Assembly (NCBI GenBank): GCA_951812665.1
Contig: CATOST010000018.1
Coordinates: forward strand, 124,001-188,000
Direction: 5' to 3'
DNA length: 64,000 bases
DNA from: an uncultured Acidobacteriota bacterium
GTDB lineage: Bacteria; Acidobacteriota; UBA6911; RPQK01; JAJDTT01
Positions 8,694 to 16,700 of this stretch are shown here, piece after piece. Numbering within the stretch: the first letter of the stretch is position 1; each line of letters opens with the position of its first letter. Below the pieces are notes generated by a model. It made no database searches. It was not told the origin of the DNA and worked only from the letters and a program-made list of their open reading frames with translations. A program made the position numbers and the translations under genes.

Positions 8694-8867
8694 CTAGATC
8701 CCGGCATCCTCCTGACCGCCGTCTCCGGTGGCGTTGTTATCGTTCAAGTCGGCGTAATCGTCTTCGTAGTCCGCCTCGTCTTCGTAGTCTTCAAAGTCGT
8801 CGTATTCGTCCTCGTCCTCGAACTCGTCGTACAAATCGTCTTCCTGTGCCAAGATGCTTGCAGTCAT
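8694..8867 (-). CDS. 57-residue extremely acidic microprotein
   Basis: The ATG at 8867 has GGAG eight bases upstream on the coding strand, so I prefer it to a longer start at 8906. By my count 26 of 57 residues are Asp or Glu. Residues 9-40 alternate D/E runs with an aromatic residue every three to six positions (Y13, F16, Y22, F25, Y28, Y34, Y38). No Cys, Lys or Arg occurs in the chosen product. The family is not recognised. Possible roles are nucleic-acid mimicry, metal or calcium buffering, or a partner for the barrel protein encoded 74 bases downstream. It could also be a low-complexity frame that is not translated. Confidence 0.45.
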   Translation of the reverse strand: MTASILAQEDDLYDEFEDEDEYDDFEDYEDEADYEDDYADLNDNNATGDGGQEDAGI

Positions 8868-8928
8868 CGATTTTGTCTCCGGCGCGATTATCCGCCGCCT
8901 GCCCAATCCAGTTCAACCACTGTCAGGC

Positions 8929-9010
8929 GTAGGAGCGACCCTTGTGGTCGCCCTCCCCGGGCCGATCAGTACGGCGCGACAGCGGGCACCCACAAGGGGT
9001 GCCCCTACTT
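8929..9010. repeat. Two-hairpin repeat, related variant
   Basis: Two perfect hairpins stand side by side. One is GCGACC-CTTGT-GGTCGC (8935-8951). The other is GGGCACCC-ACAAG-GGGTGCCC (8984-9004). The pair begins with GTAGG and ends with CCTAC, so the outer ends are also inverted. The loops share CTTGT/ACAAG. The layout matches the other two-hairpin elements of this window, although the arms differ. It fills the gap between the acidic ORF and the divergently placed CPBP gene. Confidence 0.6.
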
Positions 9011-9031
9011 CCGTAGTAGAATAGTTCCGAA

Positions 9032-9715
9032 GTGAGATCCTTGGGCGCGCTCTTGGAAGTGGTTGCAGTGGCTGTGGGCGGCTTGGTCCTGGCGCCGGCC
9101 GGGATCAGGCTGCTGGGCATTTCAGCCCGGGACATCTATGGAGACGTGTCGCATCTCGTCCTCTACCTGACGTTGGAGTCGTCGCTGACGCTGGGCATTA
9201 TTCTGATCCTGTTGTGGTCGGGAGGCCGGCGTCTCCGAGACCTGGGGTGGGCCAATCGGGGCTGGTGGAGGGAGTCGTTTGCCGGGGTGTCCGCCGTGCC
9301 TCTGCTCTTCGGCGCCACGGTTCTGGTGGGGTTCCTCTTCCGGATCTTTCTGCCGCAATACGTCTCGGAAACGAATCCGCTGCTGGAGATGATCCAGGAC
9401 GGAACCGACCTGGGGTTGCTGCTGTTCAGCAGCATCTTTGTCGGCGGGATCAAGGAAGAGGTTCAGAGAGCCTTCATTCTGGTCCACTTCCGAAACCACC
9501 TCGGAGGCGCGGTTCCGGGATTGATCCTCTGGAGCGCGTTCTTCGGCGCGGGGCACTCCTTCCAAGGCGTCGATTTCGCCGTGGCTGCGGGTGTCCTGGG
9601 CCTGCTCTTCGGTCTCCTCTATCTGTGGAGAGGACATCTGGCGGCTCCCATCGTGGCCCATGCCCTCTACGACGTGATCACCCTCTCGATCTTCTGGGGG
9701 TGGCTCCGCTCCTGA
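9032..9715 (+). CDS. CPBP family intramembrane metalloprotease
   Basis: A GTG start gives 227 residues with about six to seven hydrophobic segments. The family signature is complete: EEVQRAF (the EExxxR motif), FFGAGHSFQG (FxxxH) and HALYD near the C-terminus. This is the CPBP (CAAX prenyl protease 2/bacteriocin-processing, Abi) glutamic-type intramembrane protease family. In bacteria these cleave membrane-bound peptides or give self-immunity, but here the substrate is unknown. Its 3' end overlaps the convergent RNase III gene by 38 bases. Confidence 0.88.
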   Translation: MRSLGALLEVVAVAVGGLVLAPAGIRLLGISARDIYGDVSHLVLYLTLESSLTLGIILILLWSGGRRLRDLGWANRGWWRESFAGVSAVPLLFGATVLVGFLFRIFLPQYVSETNPLLEMIQDGTDLGLLLFSSIFVGGIKEEVQRAFILVHFRNHLGGAVPGLILWSAFFGAGHSFQGVDFAVAAGVLGLLFGLLYLWRGHLAAPIVAHALYDVITLSIFWGWLRS

Positions 9716-10505
9716 TCGCGTTTTGGAGCAGGTCCAACTCGGCCAGAGCCAGCCGCGCGGCTTTCTGTTCGGCCCGTTTCTTCGACGTGCCCGGGGCTCG
9801 GGCCAAGACCCGATTCAGACCTCGCACCTCGATCAGGAAGGTCTTGGAATGCTGCGGACCCGTCTCCCGGATCACCTTGTAGTTCGGTTCCCGTCCTCCC
9901 AGCACGTGCAGGCGCTCCTGGAGCCGGGACTTGTAGTTTCCCAACTCGAGTTCGTCGCGGGCATCCTGTTTCAGATGATCCCGAAACTGGTTCAGAATGA
10001 AGGATCGGGCCGCCTCCAGGCCGCCATCCAGATAGATAGCGGCGATGACACTCTCGAAGGCGTCAGCCAGGATGGCCTTTCGACCTCGCCCTCCGGTCTT
10101 CTCTTCATTGTGACTCAGCCTGAGGTGCCGTCCGAGACCCAGCCGCCCGGACAGGTTGGCCAACTCGGACTTGGAGACGAGAAAGGAACGGGTCTTGGAG
10201 AGATCTCCTTCAGGCCGGTCCGGGTTGGCGAGGTACAGGGTCTCACTGATGACCAGTTCCAGAACCGAGTCCCCGAGAAACTCGAGCGACTCGTAGTGCT
10301 GTCCCGGCGTTCCAGCTTCGTGAGCGAAAGATCGGTGGGTGAGAGCCCGCTCCAGAACACGTATCCGGCGAAACCGATGACCTAAGCGGCCCTCCAGACT
10401 CCGGAGATCTTTCCGGCGGGGGTCCGACTGAAGGGGGTCATGAGATCGGACCCGGGCCCGGAAGCGGGCCAACAGCCCGGACCATGAAAAAAAGAGCCTT
10501 TTCAA
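9678..10505 (-). CDS. rnc: Ribonuclease III
   Basis: The product is 275 residues with a TTG start at 10505. Residues 1-30 are an Arg-rich extension not usual in the family, so the true start may lie further in. The catalytic signature ESLEFLGDS lies at residues 73-80, and the second acidic patch at ADAFESVIAAIYLD. A double-stranded-RNA-binding domain follows at about 190-262 (YKSRLQERLHVLGG and the SKKRAEQKAARLAL helix). The enzyme cuts double-stranded RNA during rRNA maturation and mRNA turnover. It is downstream of the TPR-protein gene with a 54-base gap. Confidence 0.95.
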   Translation of the reverse strand: MKRLFFSWSGLLARFRARVRSHDPLQSDPRRKDLRSLEGRLGHRFRRIRVLERALTHRSFAHEAGTPGQHYESLEFLGDSVLELVISETLYLANPDRPEGDLSKTRSFLVSKSELANLSGRLGLGRHLRLSHNEEKTGGRGRKAILADAFESVIAAIYLDGGLEAARSFILNQFRDHLKQDARDELELGNYKSRLQERLHVLGGREPNYKVIRETGPQHSKTFLIEVRGLNRVLARAPGTSKKRAEQKAARLALAELDLLQNAIRSGATPRRSRG

Positions 10506-10559
10506 GTACCGACCCGGGACGCAGTTTCCGTCTTCTGTCCGGAATGAACCGAATTCGTG

Positions 10560-11534
10560 TCAGGGAGTCTGTGTCTGTGGGGTCTCTCCCACCTCCGGAA
10601 GGATGAACTGCTGCATCTCCTGATTCTGGAGTTCCTGAAGCGCCGCTTCCTTGGCGGCCTTTTGCTGCATCAGGTACTCACGCTGCTGTTCGATGAGTTC
10701 CTCGATGCCGTCCGTCTTCTTGTGAACGAACGTATAGAGCTGACCGAGCTGCTCCCGTGCGATCTCAGCTGTCATTCCCCCGGTGGCCGCCGCGCGGGCA
10801 TAGGCTTCGAGGGCCTTCTCGGCATTTCGCTTTCCGAGGTAGGCCCGCCCCATGCGCAGATAGGCTCGGTCGTGATCCGGTTCCAATTCGATCACCTTGG
10901 AGAAATGTTCGACGCAACTGTCCAGGTGCTGGACCTTGGTCGAGCTGCTCTTCATCGACAGATGCAGATTCGACAGTCCCAGGGCGTAGTGGGCATCCGC
11001 CTCCAGACGCTCTTTCTGGCGAGTCCATTCCACCAGGCTCAGTTGTCCGGGCCTTTCTGCCGCCGTGGCGCCATCCAGTCCCTGTTGAGCCCTGGCCAAG
11101 GCCTTCTGCACCTCGCCCCTTTCGGCGTATCCGACGGCCAGTTCGATCAGGAGAACGTAACTGGTGGGCAGTTCCGCGATCGCCTTCTCGCCGTGCTCCA
11201 CGAACCTCTCGTATTCATTCTGCTGTTGGAAGAAAAGAGCCAAAAGCTGGTGGGCCAGCGGAGTGAGACCGCTCTTCGGATGGTTCTCCAGAAAGTCCAT
11301 GGCCAGTTCGGCCTTCGGCCGCAGTTCTTCGGTCTGATCGATGGCCGTCCAGGCGTCGTACTCTTCCTTGGTCTGGGCTTGTCCCACGACCCTGACTACC
11401 TCGGGTGGAGCCACCAGGGGTTCTTCTTCGTCCAGGAGGAGCCCTTCGTCTTGCTGTCCCGTGTTCTGAGCGGAGGCCAAGTCCCAGGTGGAGGTCAAAC
11501 CTAGGAAGGCAACAGTGGCGAGTACCTTTTTCAT
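10560..11534 (-). CDS. Exported TPR protein
   Basis: The ATG at 11534 is used because GGAG lies 10 bases upstream on the coding strand, and the product then starts with a signal peptide (MKKVLATVAFLGLTS, ending near ASAQ). The 324-residue mature region holds several tetratricopeptide repeats. The clearest are AHYALGLSNLHLSM, HFSKVIELEPDHDRAYLRMGRAYLG and KALEAYARAAA, followed by a Gln/Glu-rich coiled coil (IEELIEQQREYLMQQKAAKEAALQE, shown here only to mark the region about 275-305) and a Pro/Thr/Gln tail. It is probably a periplasmic scaffold. It lies between rnc and the HExxH/TPR gene on the same strand. Confidence 0.75.
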   Translation of the reverse strand: MKKVLATVAFLGLTSTWDLASAQNTGQQDEGLLLDEEEPLVAPPEVVRVVGQAQTKEEYDAWTAIDQTEELRPKAELAMDFLENHPKSGLTPLAHQLLALFFQQQNEYERFVEHGEKAIAELPTSYVLLIELAVGYAERGEVQKALARAQQGLDGATAAERPGQLSLVEWTRQKERLEADAHYALGLSNLHLSMKSSSTKVQHLDSCVEHFSKVIELEPDHDRAYLRMGRAYLGKRNAEKALEAYARAAATGGMTAEIAREQLGQLYTFVHKKTDGIEELIEQQREYLMQQKAAKEAALQELQNQEMQQFILPEVGETPQTQTP

Positions 11535-11838
11535 TCTATTTTCTCCGATTTCCATGAAAGGAAGGCCACCTCGATCAGGCGGGTGGACAACGGTCATTGT
11601 GGCACAAAAAGTCAGCGAAATCACGGCAGAGGAGGAGTGAGGAGCGAGGAAATAGGAAAGAGAGAAGCGTGAAGAAAGGCGGGTAGGTTACACGCAACGG
11701 AGCGCAGACTGGGAGTTGATCTCCTCAGGGACACCTGAGGCAGATCGACTCGACGCCTGGTTTCTCCCCTGACTCGGCCGGGCTTTGGCCGGTGGCAGAA
11801 CTACCAACAGATTTGCCCCTGCATCTCCTCGGCTCTCT
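11535..11838. other. Intergenic stretch without a recognised gene
   Basis: About 300 bases between two minus-strand TPR genes. It contains a purine-rich, loosely repeated stretch (GAGGAGTGAGGAGCGAGGAA type) at about 11629-11690. A similar stretch sits upstream of the next gene near 13445-13495. I see no open frame with a start signal and no strong hairpin terminator. Confidence 0.5.
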
Positions 11839-13425
11839 CTACTCTCCACTCTCTTCTTTTTCCTCTTTCCTTTCCGGACCCAGGTCTACGATCAGCTCGG
11901 CCGCCTCTTTCCTGGCCCCTTTCAGATCTCCTTCCAGGCCCAGGACCTGCTGAAAGCGTTTCCGGGCCTCGGTCATGGACCCCTGGGAGGCCAGGATGCG
12001 GCCCATGCGGACCAGAGACAAGCCTCGGACCCACACCGGGGCGTTCGAATTGGAGACCCTCTCGTAGTACACGAACGCCCGCTTCAAGTCTCCCGTCATA
12101 GACGAGACCTGAGCCATGTAGAAGAGACCGCTGGTGTTGCCCGGATCTTCCCGGAGGAGTTCTTCCAGGCGCTGTTCGGCCTCTTGAAACTGCTTCTGAG
12201 CCATCAGTTTGCCAGCCTCGTTGAGGAGCGAAATGATGAGGTTCTTCCGCTCCACCCGCTGCCGTTCGCGTGCTTGGGCTTCCTGGAGCTTCCTTGCTTC
12301 TTCCGCCAGCGAATCCTCCATGGCCGCGATGGCGGATTCCGCCTCCTTCAGGTTGTCCTCGTCCAGGTCCTGGAGGAGCAGTTCGGCGTAAGCCGGAAAA
12401 GAAAGCAGACCGCTGCTCTCATACTCGACCAGATGCCGGTAAAAGGAGGGGAGGGCCACCAGGCCCTGTCGAAAAAACCCGACGATCTCCCGCCTGGGGT
12501 CGTCGGGCGGGTGCATCCTCAGGATCAGGCTTTCGATCATCGACTCGGCCAGGATGAGCAGAGTCCGGTCCCGGTACTCGGGCTTCAATTCGGGCTGTTT
12601 GTTGGCCAGCCGCAAGAGGTTCGCGTCCTCCTCCATCCGGGCCACGTACTTCTCGATCAGAGGATCGATGAGCACGTGGAGGTACTCGTGTTGGAGAGCG
12701 ACGTAATTCTCCGCAGGGTCGTCCGCGGGCCCCACGATGACGTAGTAGACCCGCTCCAGATTCCGCGCATTTACGGTGTCCTTGGCATTGAGGAGGTCCG
12801 GGATGAAGATGATGGTTCGATCCAGGACTCTGCGGGGCCCGATGCGGAAGTAGCGGAGCGTCTGATAGATCAATTTCTCGAGCACGGGGCGGTAACGTTC
12901 GACTTCGAGTTCATAGCGCTTGAGGTAGCTGGGCCACACCTCGGCGACGCGGGCGGGAGCATAGAGTTCCCGCACCAGATCGGCAAAGCCTCGCAGGGGA
13001 AGGATGTCTGCCGGCAGGTGGTCGGTCTCTTCCGGGAAGGTCAGGTCCGGGACCTCCGACAGAAGCAGCGCCAGGGAGATGTAGTCTGCGCTCTCCCGGC
13101 CCTCGTCCCGGTATCGGCGGTGGGATTTGTAATACGTCTTCAGACGAAGAATCAGATCGGTATCAAGACCCTCGAGCTGCTGCCGGACGGCCTGCCGCTC
13201 CGGCGAGATCGTTTTTCCGGATCTCTCATAGTCGAAACCGGCGGCGTTTAGAGCGGTCATGACGGCGAACACGCGCGCGTCATTCTTGAAGGTGATGTTG
13301 ACCAGGTCCTCCAGAGCGGGCTGTGAATCTTCCAGCGGCGGTTGCGGATCCTCCGCAGGGGTCTCCTCGCACCAGACCGGCGCCGAAAACAGGAGCAAGA
13401 ATGTGAGAAATCGAATTGGCGTCAT
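11839..13425 (-). CDS. Exported HExxH-motif protein with C-terminal TPR region
   Basis: The ATG at 13425 is chosen because it begins a signal peptide (MTPIRFLTFLLLFSAPVWC). An upstream start at 13605 would add a Pro/Arg-rich leader reading through the purine-rich repeat. The mature 500-odd residues contain ALQHEYLHVLIDP near residue 245, an HExxH zinc-protease signature, with a possible third ligand in the LAESMIES helix 50-60 residues on. The C-terminal third is helical and TPR-like (GKLMAQKQFQEAEQRLEELL, FYMAQVSSMTGDLKRAFVYY). A periplasmic gluzincin-type peptidase is likely but unproven. It stands 83 bases downstream of thiL. Confidence 0.7.
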   Translation of the reverse strand: MTPIRFLTFLLLFSAPVWCEETPAEDPQPPLEDSQPALEDLVNITFKNDARVFAVMTALNAAGFDYERSGKTISPERQAVRQQLEGLDTDLILRLKTYYKSHRRYRDEGRESADYISLALLLSEVPDLTFPEETDHLPADILPLRGFADLVRELYAPARVAEVWPSYLKRYELEVERYRPVLEKLIYQTLRYFRIGPRRVLDRTIIFIPDLLNAKDTVNARNLERVYYVIVGPADDPAENYVALQHEYLHVLIDPLIEKYVARMEEDANLLRLANKQPELKPEYRDRTLLILAESMIESLILRMHPPDDPRREIVGFFRQGLVALPSFYRHLVEYESSGLLSFPAYAELLLQDLDEDNLKEAESAIAAMEDSLAEEARKLQEAQARERQRVERKNLIISLLNEAGKLMAQKQFQEAEQRLEELLREDPGNTSGLFYMAQVSSMTGDLKRAFVYYERVSNSNAPVWVRGLSLVRMGRILASQGSMTEARKRFQQVLGLEGDLKGARKEAAELIVDLGPERKEEKEESGE

Positions 13426-13508
13426 CGTCCGCTGACCATCGTAATGCAGAAGTCGAGGAGTGAGAAGTGAGGAGCAAGGAGTGAGAGCAAGAGGGGGCGT
13501 CGAGGCGG

Positions 13509-14507
13509 TCAGGGTCGGCGGGCGAAGTGGTCGAAGCCGGGGGCCGGATCGGTCTCCATGCTCCCGTCCGCGTCCGCTTGGCGGAGGGAGCCGAGGTGGC
13601 GCCATTCGGGCAAGTGCCCCGGATATTCGTTCCGAAGGCGCTCCAACCGGTCGCCGGGAATCGCGGCCAGGAGAGCGTAGTCCTCTCCGCCGGCCAGGGC
13701 GGCCTCTTTGGAGATGTGGTCGGTCAACCCGGGTTCGAGCGGGATCCTGGGACCGGGCTCGAAGCGCAGACGACTGTCGCCGGCCAGGCGCCGGAGGTCG
13801 ATGGTCAATCCGTCGCTCACGTCGATCATGGCGCTGGCAAAGCCGTTGCGGCGAAGCCAGTCTCCCGCCTGGATCTGCGGGGTGGGAAGGAAATGGGCTT
13901 TCAGACAGCGCCAGCGGAAGGCATCGCCGGCCCAGGCGGCCAACTCCGCCTCCTTCCGGATGTCCGCCAATTCGGTTGGATCCTCGCGCTTCAGGAGATT
14001 CAATCCGGCCGCGGAGAGGCCGACGTCTCCCACCAGAACGACGGCGTCACCCTCGGCGGCCGTGGACCGGTACACGGGTTCTCCAGATTCGACGTGGCCC
14101 CAGACGGTGACGCCGACGTGGACGGAGGATCCCCGGGATAGGTCTCCTCCCACCAGAGGGGTCTTCCACCGCCGGACCTCCTCCAAGAAGCCATCCATGA
14201 ACGCTCGAAAGAAGCCTCCGGTCAGATCGGACGGAAGAGTCAGGGTAAGAAGACAGGCGGACGGCAGGGCCCCCATGGCCGCCAGGTCGCTCAGATTGAC
14301 CAGCAGCGCCTTGCGCCCCAGTAAGTAGGGATGCATCCAGCGCCGCCGGAAGTGAACTCTTTCCACCAGGACGTCGGTGCTCACCACCAGCCGGGATTGC
14401 GGTGAGGGATCCAAGACGGCGCAATCGTCTCCCACGCCCTTGAGAACGAAGGGAGACTCATCCTGTTTCTGATTCCGAATCCAACGGATCAGCTCAGATT
14501 CGGTCAT
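13509..14507 (-). CDS. thiL: Thiamine-monophosphate kinase
   Basis: The 332-residue protein matches ThiL in length and motifs. VGDDCAVL near residue 25 is the ATP/Mg-binding Asp pair. STDVLVERVHF follows near 43-53, then LLVNLSDLAAMGA, and GGEDYALL near the C-terminus. It phosphorylates thiamine monophosphate to the active cofactor thiamine diphosphate in the cytoplasm. It heads a minus-strand run that continues into the HExxH and TPR genes and rnc. No TPP riboswitch was recognised upstream. Confidence 0.95.
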   Translation of the reverse strand: MTESELIRWIRNQKQDESPFVLKGVGDDCAVLDPSPQSRLVVSTDVLVERVHFRRRWMHPYLLGRKALLVNLSDLAAMGALPSACLLTLTLPSDLTGGFFRAFMDGFLEEVRRWKTPLVGGDLSRGSSVHVGVTVWGHVESGEPVYRSTAAEGDAVVLVGDVGLSAAGLNLLKREDPTELADIRKEAELAAWAGDAFRWRCLKAHFLPTPQIQAGDWLRRNGFASAMIDVSDGLTIDLRRLAGDSRLRFEPGPRIPLEPGLTDHISKEAALAGGEDYALLAAIPGDRLERLRNEYPGHLPEWRHLGSLRQADADGSMETDPAPGFDHFARRP

Positions 14508-14731
14508 GGTTCCAAATCATGGTCTCTTGCCGTCCCAAATGGCGGAGGTGGAAATATATTAGTTTCTTACCAGCCCGTGGCAAAAGTCATCACGGCATTC
14601 GACCGTCCCTGCATCCCGGCGGGCGCAGGAACGGTCTCGGTGCTCGCGGGACTTTCACCACGGACTGTTACTCCCAACATTTTGTGTAATGAGGCAAAAA
14701 ATATAGGATCTTCTCCATAGTCAGAACGATG

Positions 14732-14748
14732 ACGATCGCTGCGATCGT
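14732..14748. promoter_or_regulatory. Perfect 17-bp palindrome upstream of the XRE gene (probable operator)
   Basis: ACGATCGC-T-GCGATCGT is a perfect inverted repeat with a one-base centre. It ends 21 bases before the ATG of the HTH gene at 14770, in the position of a promoter or leader. Antitoxin-type XRE regulators usually repress their own promoters through such sites, so it is a good candidate operator for the adjacent gene. Confidence 0.5.
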
Positions 14749-14769
14749 TCCCCGTGGAGGAGCCTATCG

Positions 14770-15141
14770 ATGACCAATCCCATGCACCCAACCTTCACGT
14801 TAAGCGGTGAGGAATATGCCATCGTCCCGCGCGCCGAATACGAGGCGTTGCGACAGGCCGTTGACGAGGACGCCATGGACGCTGCAATCCTTCAGCGTTT
14901 TTTGGAAGAGCCCGATCAGGATGTCATCCCTTTCGAACTGGTTCGGCGCATTGTGAACGGAGACCACCCGGTGCGGGTTTGGCGCGAATATCGGGGGATG
15001 AAGGCGAGTGAACTAGCTGCGGCTGCCGGGATCGTGGCCTCCTACCTTTCGAATATCGAGACGGGGAAAAAGACGGGTTCAGTCAAAGCTATGAAGCGCA
15101 TCGCCGACGCGCTCGATGTTACTGTGGATGATCTCATCTAA
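14770..15141 (+). CDS. XRE-type HTH antitoxin-like regulator, apparently without a toxin partner
   Basis: The ATG at 14770 follows GGAGGAG by 7 bases. The 123-residue product has two parts. Residues 1-45 (FTLSGEEYAIVPRAEYEALR) resemble the N-terminus found in antitoxins. Residues about 72-123 form a Cro/C1-type helix-turn-helix (MKASELAAAAGIVASYLSNIETGKK, IADALDVTVDDLI; cited here as the region, recognition helix near 88-96). A perfect palindrome lies just upstream. No toxin-like frame follows in the next 200 bases, so the gene is an orphan antitoxin or a stand-alone regulator. Confidence 0.75.
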   Translation: MTNPMHPTFTLSGEEYAIVPRAEYEALRQAVDEDAMDAAILQRFLEEPDQDVIPFELVRRIVNGDHPVRVWREYRGMKASELAAAAGIVASYLSNIETGKKTGSVKAMKRIADALDVTVDDLI

Positions 15142-15345
15142 GAGTATTTTGGAATTCGCGCGCCGCCCGGGAATTTCTACGGCCTCCTGTCCGCCCGCCA
15201 GTGACCGCGGACGAATGCAGTGAACTTTCAATGCCTTTGACGCTGTTGTTCAGACGGCGTATAAGTCCTGGTTCCGTTTGTGTCGAGTTGGGAAATCCTG
15301 AGGGATTCTTGAGATCATCCCGCAGGCGGAGGAAATGAAAGGCTG

Positions 15346-16032
15346 ATGAAAGAATGCGTCGTTGCCTGTGCCATGAAGAAGGAGTCCAGGATCCTCCAGG
15401 AGCGGCTGGAGACCAGGTGCACCCACCTCGTGACCGGACTGGGAATGAACCGAACGCGGGCTACGCTTGAATCCTACCTCCGGACGCAGCGCCCCTCGAT
15501 GCTGGTCTTTACCGGCACCGCCGGGCAGCTGGATCCCGGGTTGAAGATGGGCGACGTCGTCTTCCCGAGGCGCTGGTGTCTGCAGACCGGAGGATGCTTC
15601 GAATCGGATCCGGCCCTGGTGGCCTTCCTCCGGAAGCACCGGGTACGAATCTCCGGTGCCGGAGTCACGGTCCGAATTCCGGTCATCAAGAAGCAGGCTC
15701 GCGAGCGCTTGCACCGGAGTCAGGGTGCTTCCGTCTGCGACATGGAGAGTGCCGCCGTTCTGGAGGTCGCCCGGAGCCACGGAGTGCCCGCCGTGGCTCC
15801 CAAAGTGGTTTCCGACACGGCGGAGACGGGAATCCTGGGATTTCGGAGGGAGTTCGAAGCCAACCTGATCCGGCTGAGCCACTATCTGGACGGCCTGCTG
15901 CGGATCGCCGCCAGGTTCAATCCGGATGCCGGCGGAGATGAAAGAAGGTTTCCCGATTCCCCTTCCGGCCCCGGACCGGAGAGGGATACTCCGCCTGCAG
16001 ATGATATTCGGAGGAGGAAACGAAGTCTTTGA
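15346..16032 (+). CDS. Phosphorylase-superfamily nucleosidase (MTA/SAH nucleosidase-like)
   Basis: The 228-residue protein has the purine/uridine phosphorylase fold. FTGTAGQLDPGLKMGDVV lies near 55-72, the substrate-binding VCDMESAAVLEVA at 130-142, and the catalytic-type Asp in VVSDTAE at 157. It probably hydrolyses or phosphorolyses a purine nucleoside. The closest reading is an MTA/SAH nucleosidase or the HpnG-type enzyme used in hopanoid synthesis. The last 30-35 residues are Arg/Pro-rich and lie over the 3' end of tlyA on the other strand (116-base overlap). They are probably a read-through tail after loss of an older stop codon. Confidence 0.75.
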   Translation: MKECVVACAMKKESRILQERLETRCTHLVTGLGMNRTRATLESYLRTQRPSMLVFTGTAGQLDPGLKMGDVVFPRRWCLQTGGCFESDPALVAFLRKHRVRISGAGVTVRIPVIKKQARERLHRSQGASVCDMESAAVLEVARSHGVPAVAPKVVSDTAETGILGFRREFEANLIRLSHYLDGLLRIAARFNPDAGGDERRFPDSPSGPGPERDTPPADDIRRRKRSL

Positions 16033-16654
16033 AGCGGCCCAGGATCTCGCGCCGTTTCTCCGCACTCCGGATCACTCCCCCCGCCTCGACTTCGCCTTGG
16101 AAGGCTTCGAACTGGGGTTTGACCAGAAGCAGGAGCTCCAGTTTCTGAAAAAGCTCCAGCCGGGGAAGAATGAGACGCAGGGAGATGAAGGACAGGTCCG
16201 CCGTTGCCAGTTCCGGCGATCGAGGCAGATGGCCGGGAGACAGGAAGCGAGCGTTGATTCCTTCCAGGACCACCACCCGGGGATCCTGCCTCAGCATCCA
16301 GTCCAACTGACCCTTGCCCACGTCCAGGGCGAGCACCTCCCGGGCTCCATGCTGGAGCAGGCAGTCGGTAAAACCGCCCGTCGAGGCGCCCAGGTCCAGG
16401 CAGACCCGGTTCCGGACCCGGATCTGAAGGGCGGCCAGCGCGGCCTCCAACTTGAGGCCGCCCCGGGACACGTAACGAGGTGGAGCATTCCGCAATTGGA
16501 TCCGCTCTCCGGCCGCTACCAGCGTCCCGGGTTTGTCCAGGCGTTGCTCGCCCAGGAAGACCCGCCCGCTCAGGGCCAGCGCGCCCGCGGTTCTGACATC
16601 GGCCGCCATGCCTCTGGACACGAGCAGTTCGTCGAGTCGGATTTTTCTCGTCAT
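15917..16654 (-). CDS. tlyA: TlyA family rRNA (cytidine-2'-O)-methyltransferase
   Basis: The 245-residue protein shows an N-terminal S4 RNA-binding domain (RLDELLVSRGMAADVRTA, residues 5-60). A FtsJ-type Rossmann methyltransferase domain follows, with SAM motif CLDLGASTGGFTDCLL at about 85-100, LDVGKGQLDW, and the K-D-K-E-type residues in TADLSFISLR and LVKPQFEA. TlyA proteins 2'-O-methylate cytidines in 16S/23S rRNA, and some are described as haemolysins. The gene is 46 bases downstream of the polyprenyl synthase gene on the same strand. Confidence 0.92.
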   Translation of the reverse strand: MTRKIRLDELLVSRGMAADVRTAGALALSGRVFLGEQRLDKPGTLVAAGERIQLRNAPPRYVSRGGLKLEAALAALQIRVRNRVCLDLGASTGGFTDCLLQHGAREVLALDVGKGQLDWMLRQDPRVVVLEGINARFLSPGHLPRSPELATADLSFISLRLILPRLELFQKLELLLLVKPQFEAFQGEVEAGGVIRSAEKRREILGRFKDFVSSSEYHLQAEYPSPVRGRKGNRETFFHLRRHPD

Positions 16655-16700
16655 TCGCCTGGCGACCCGGTGAGAAACGGGGAGTGGCCCCAGTTCGCTG

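Noticed and set aside
11785-13251. 488-codon plus-strand open frame
   Set aside because: Antisense to the HExxH/TPR gene, which has a signal peptide and a clear motif.
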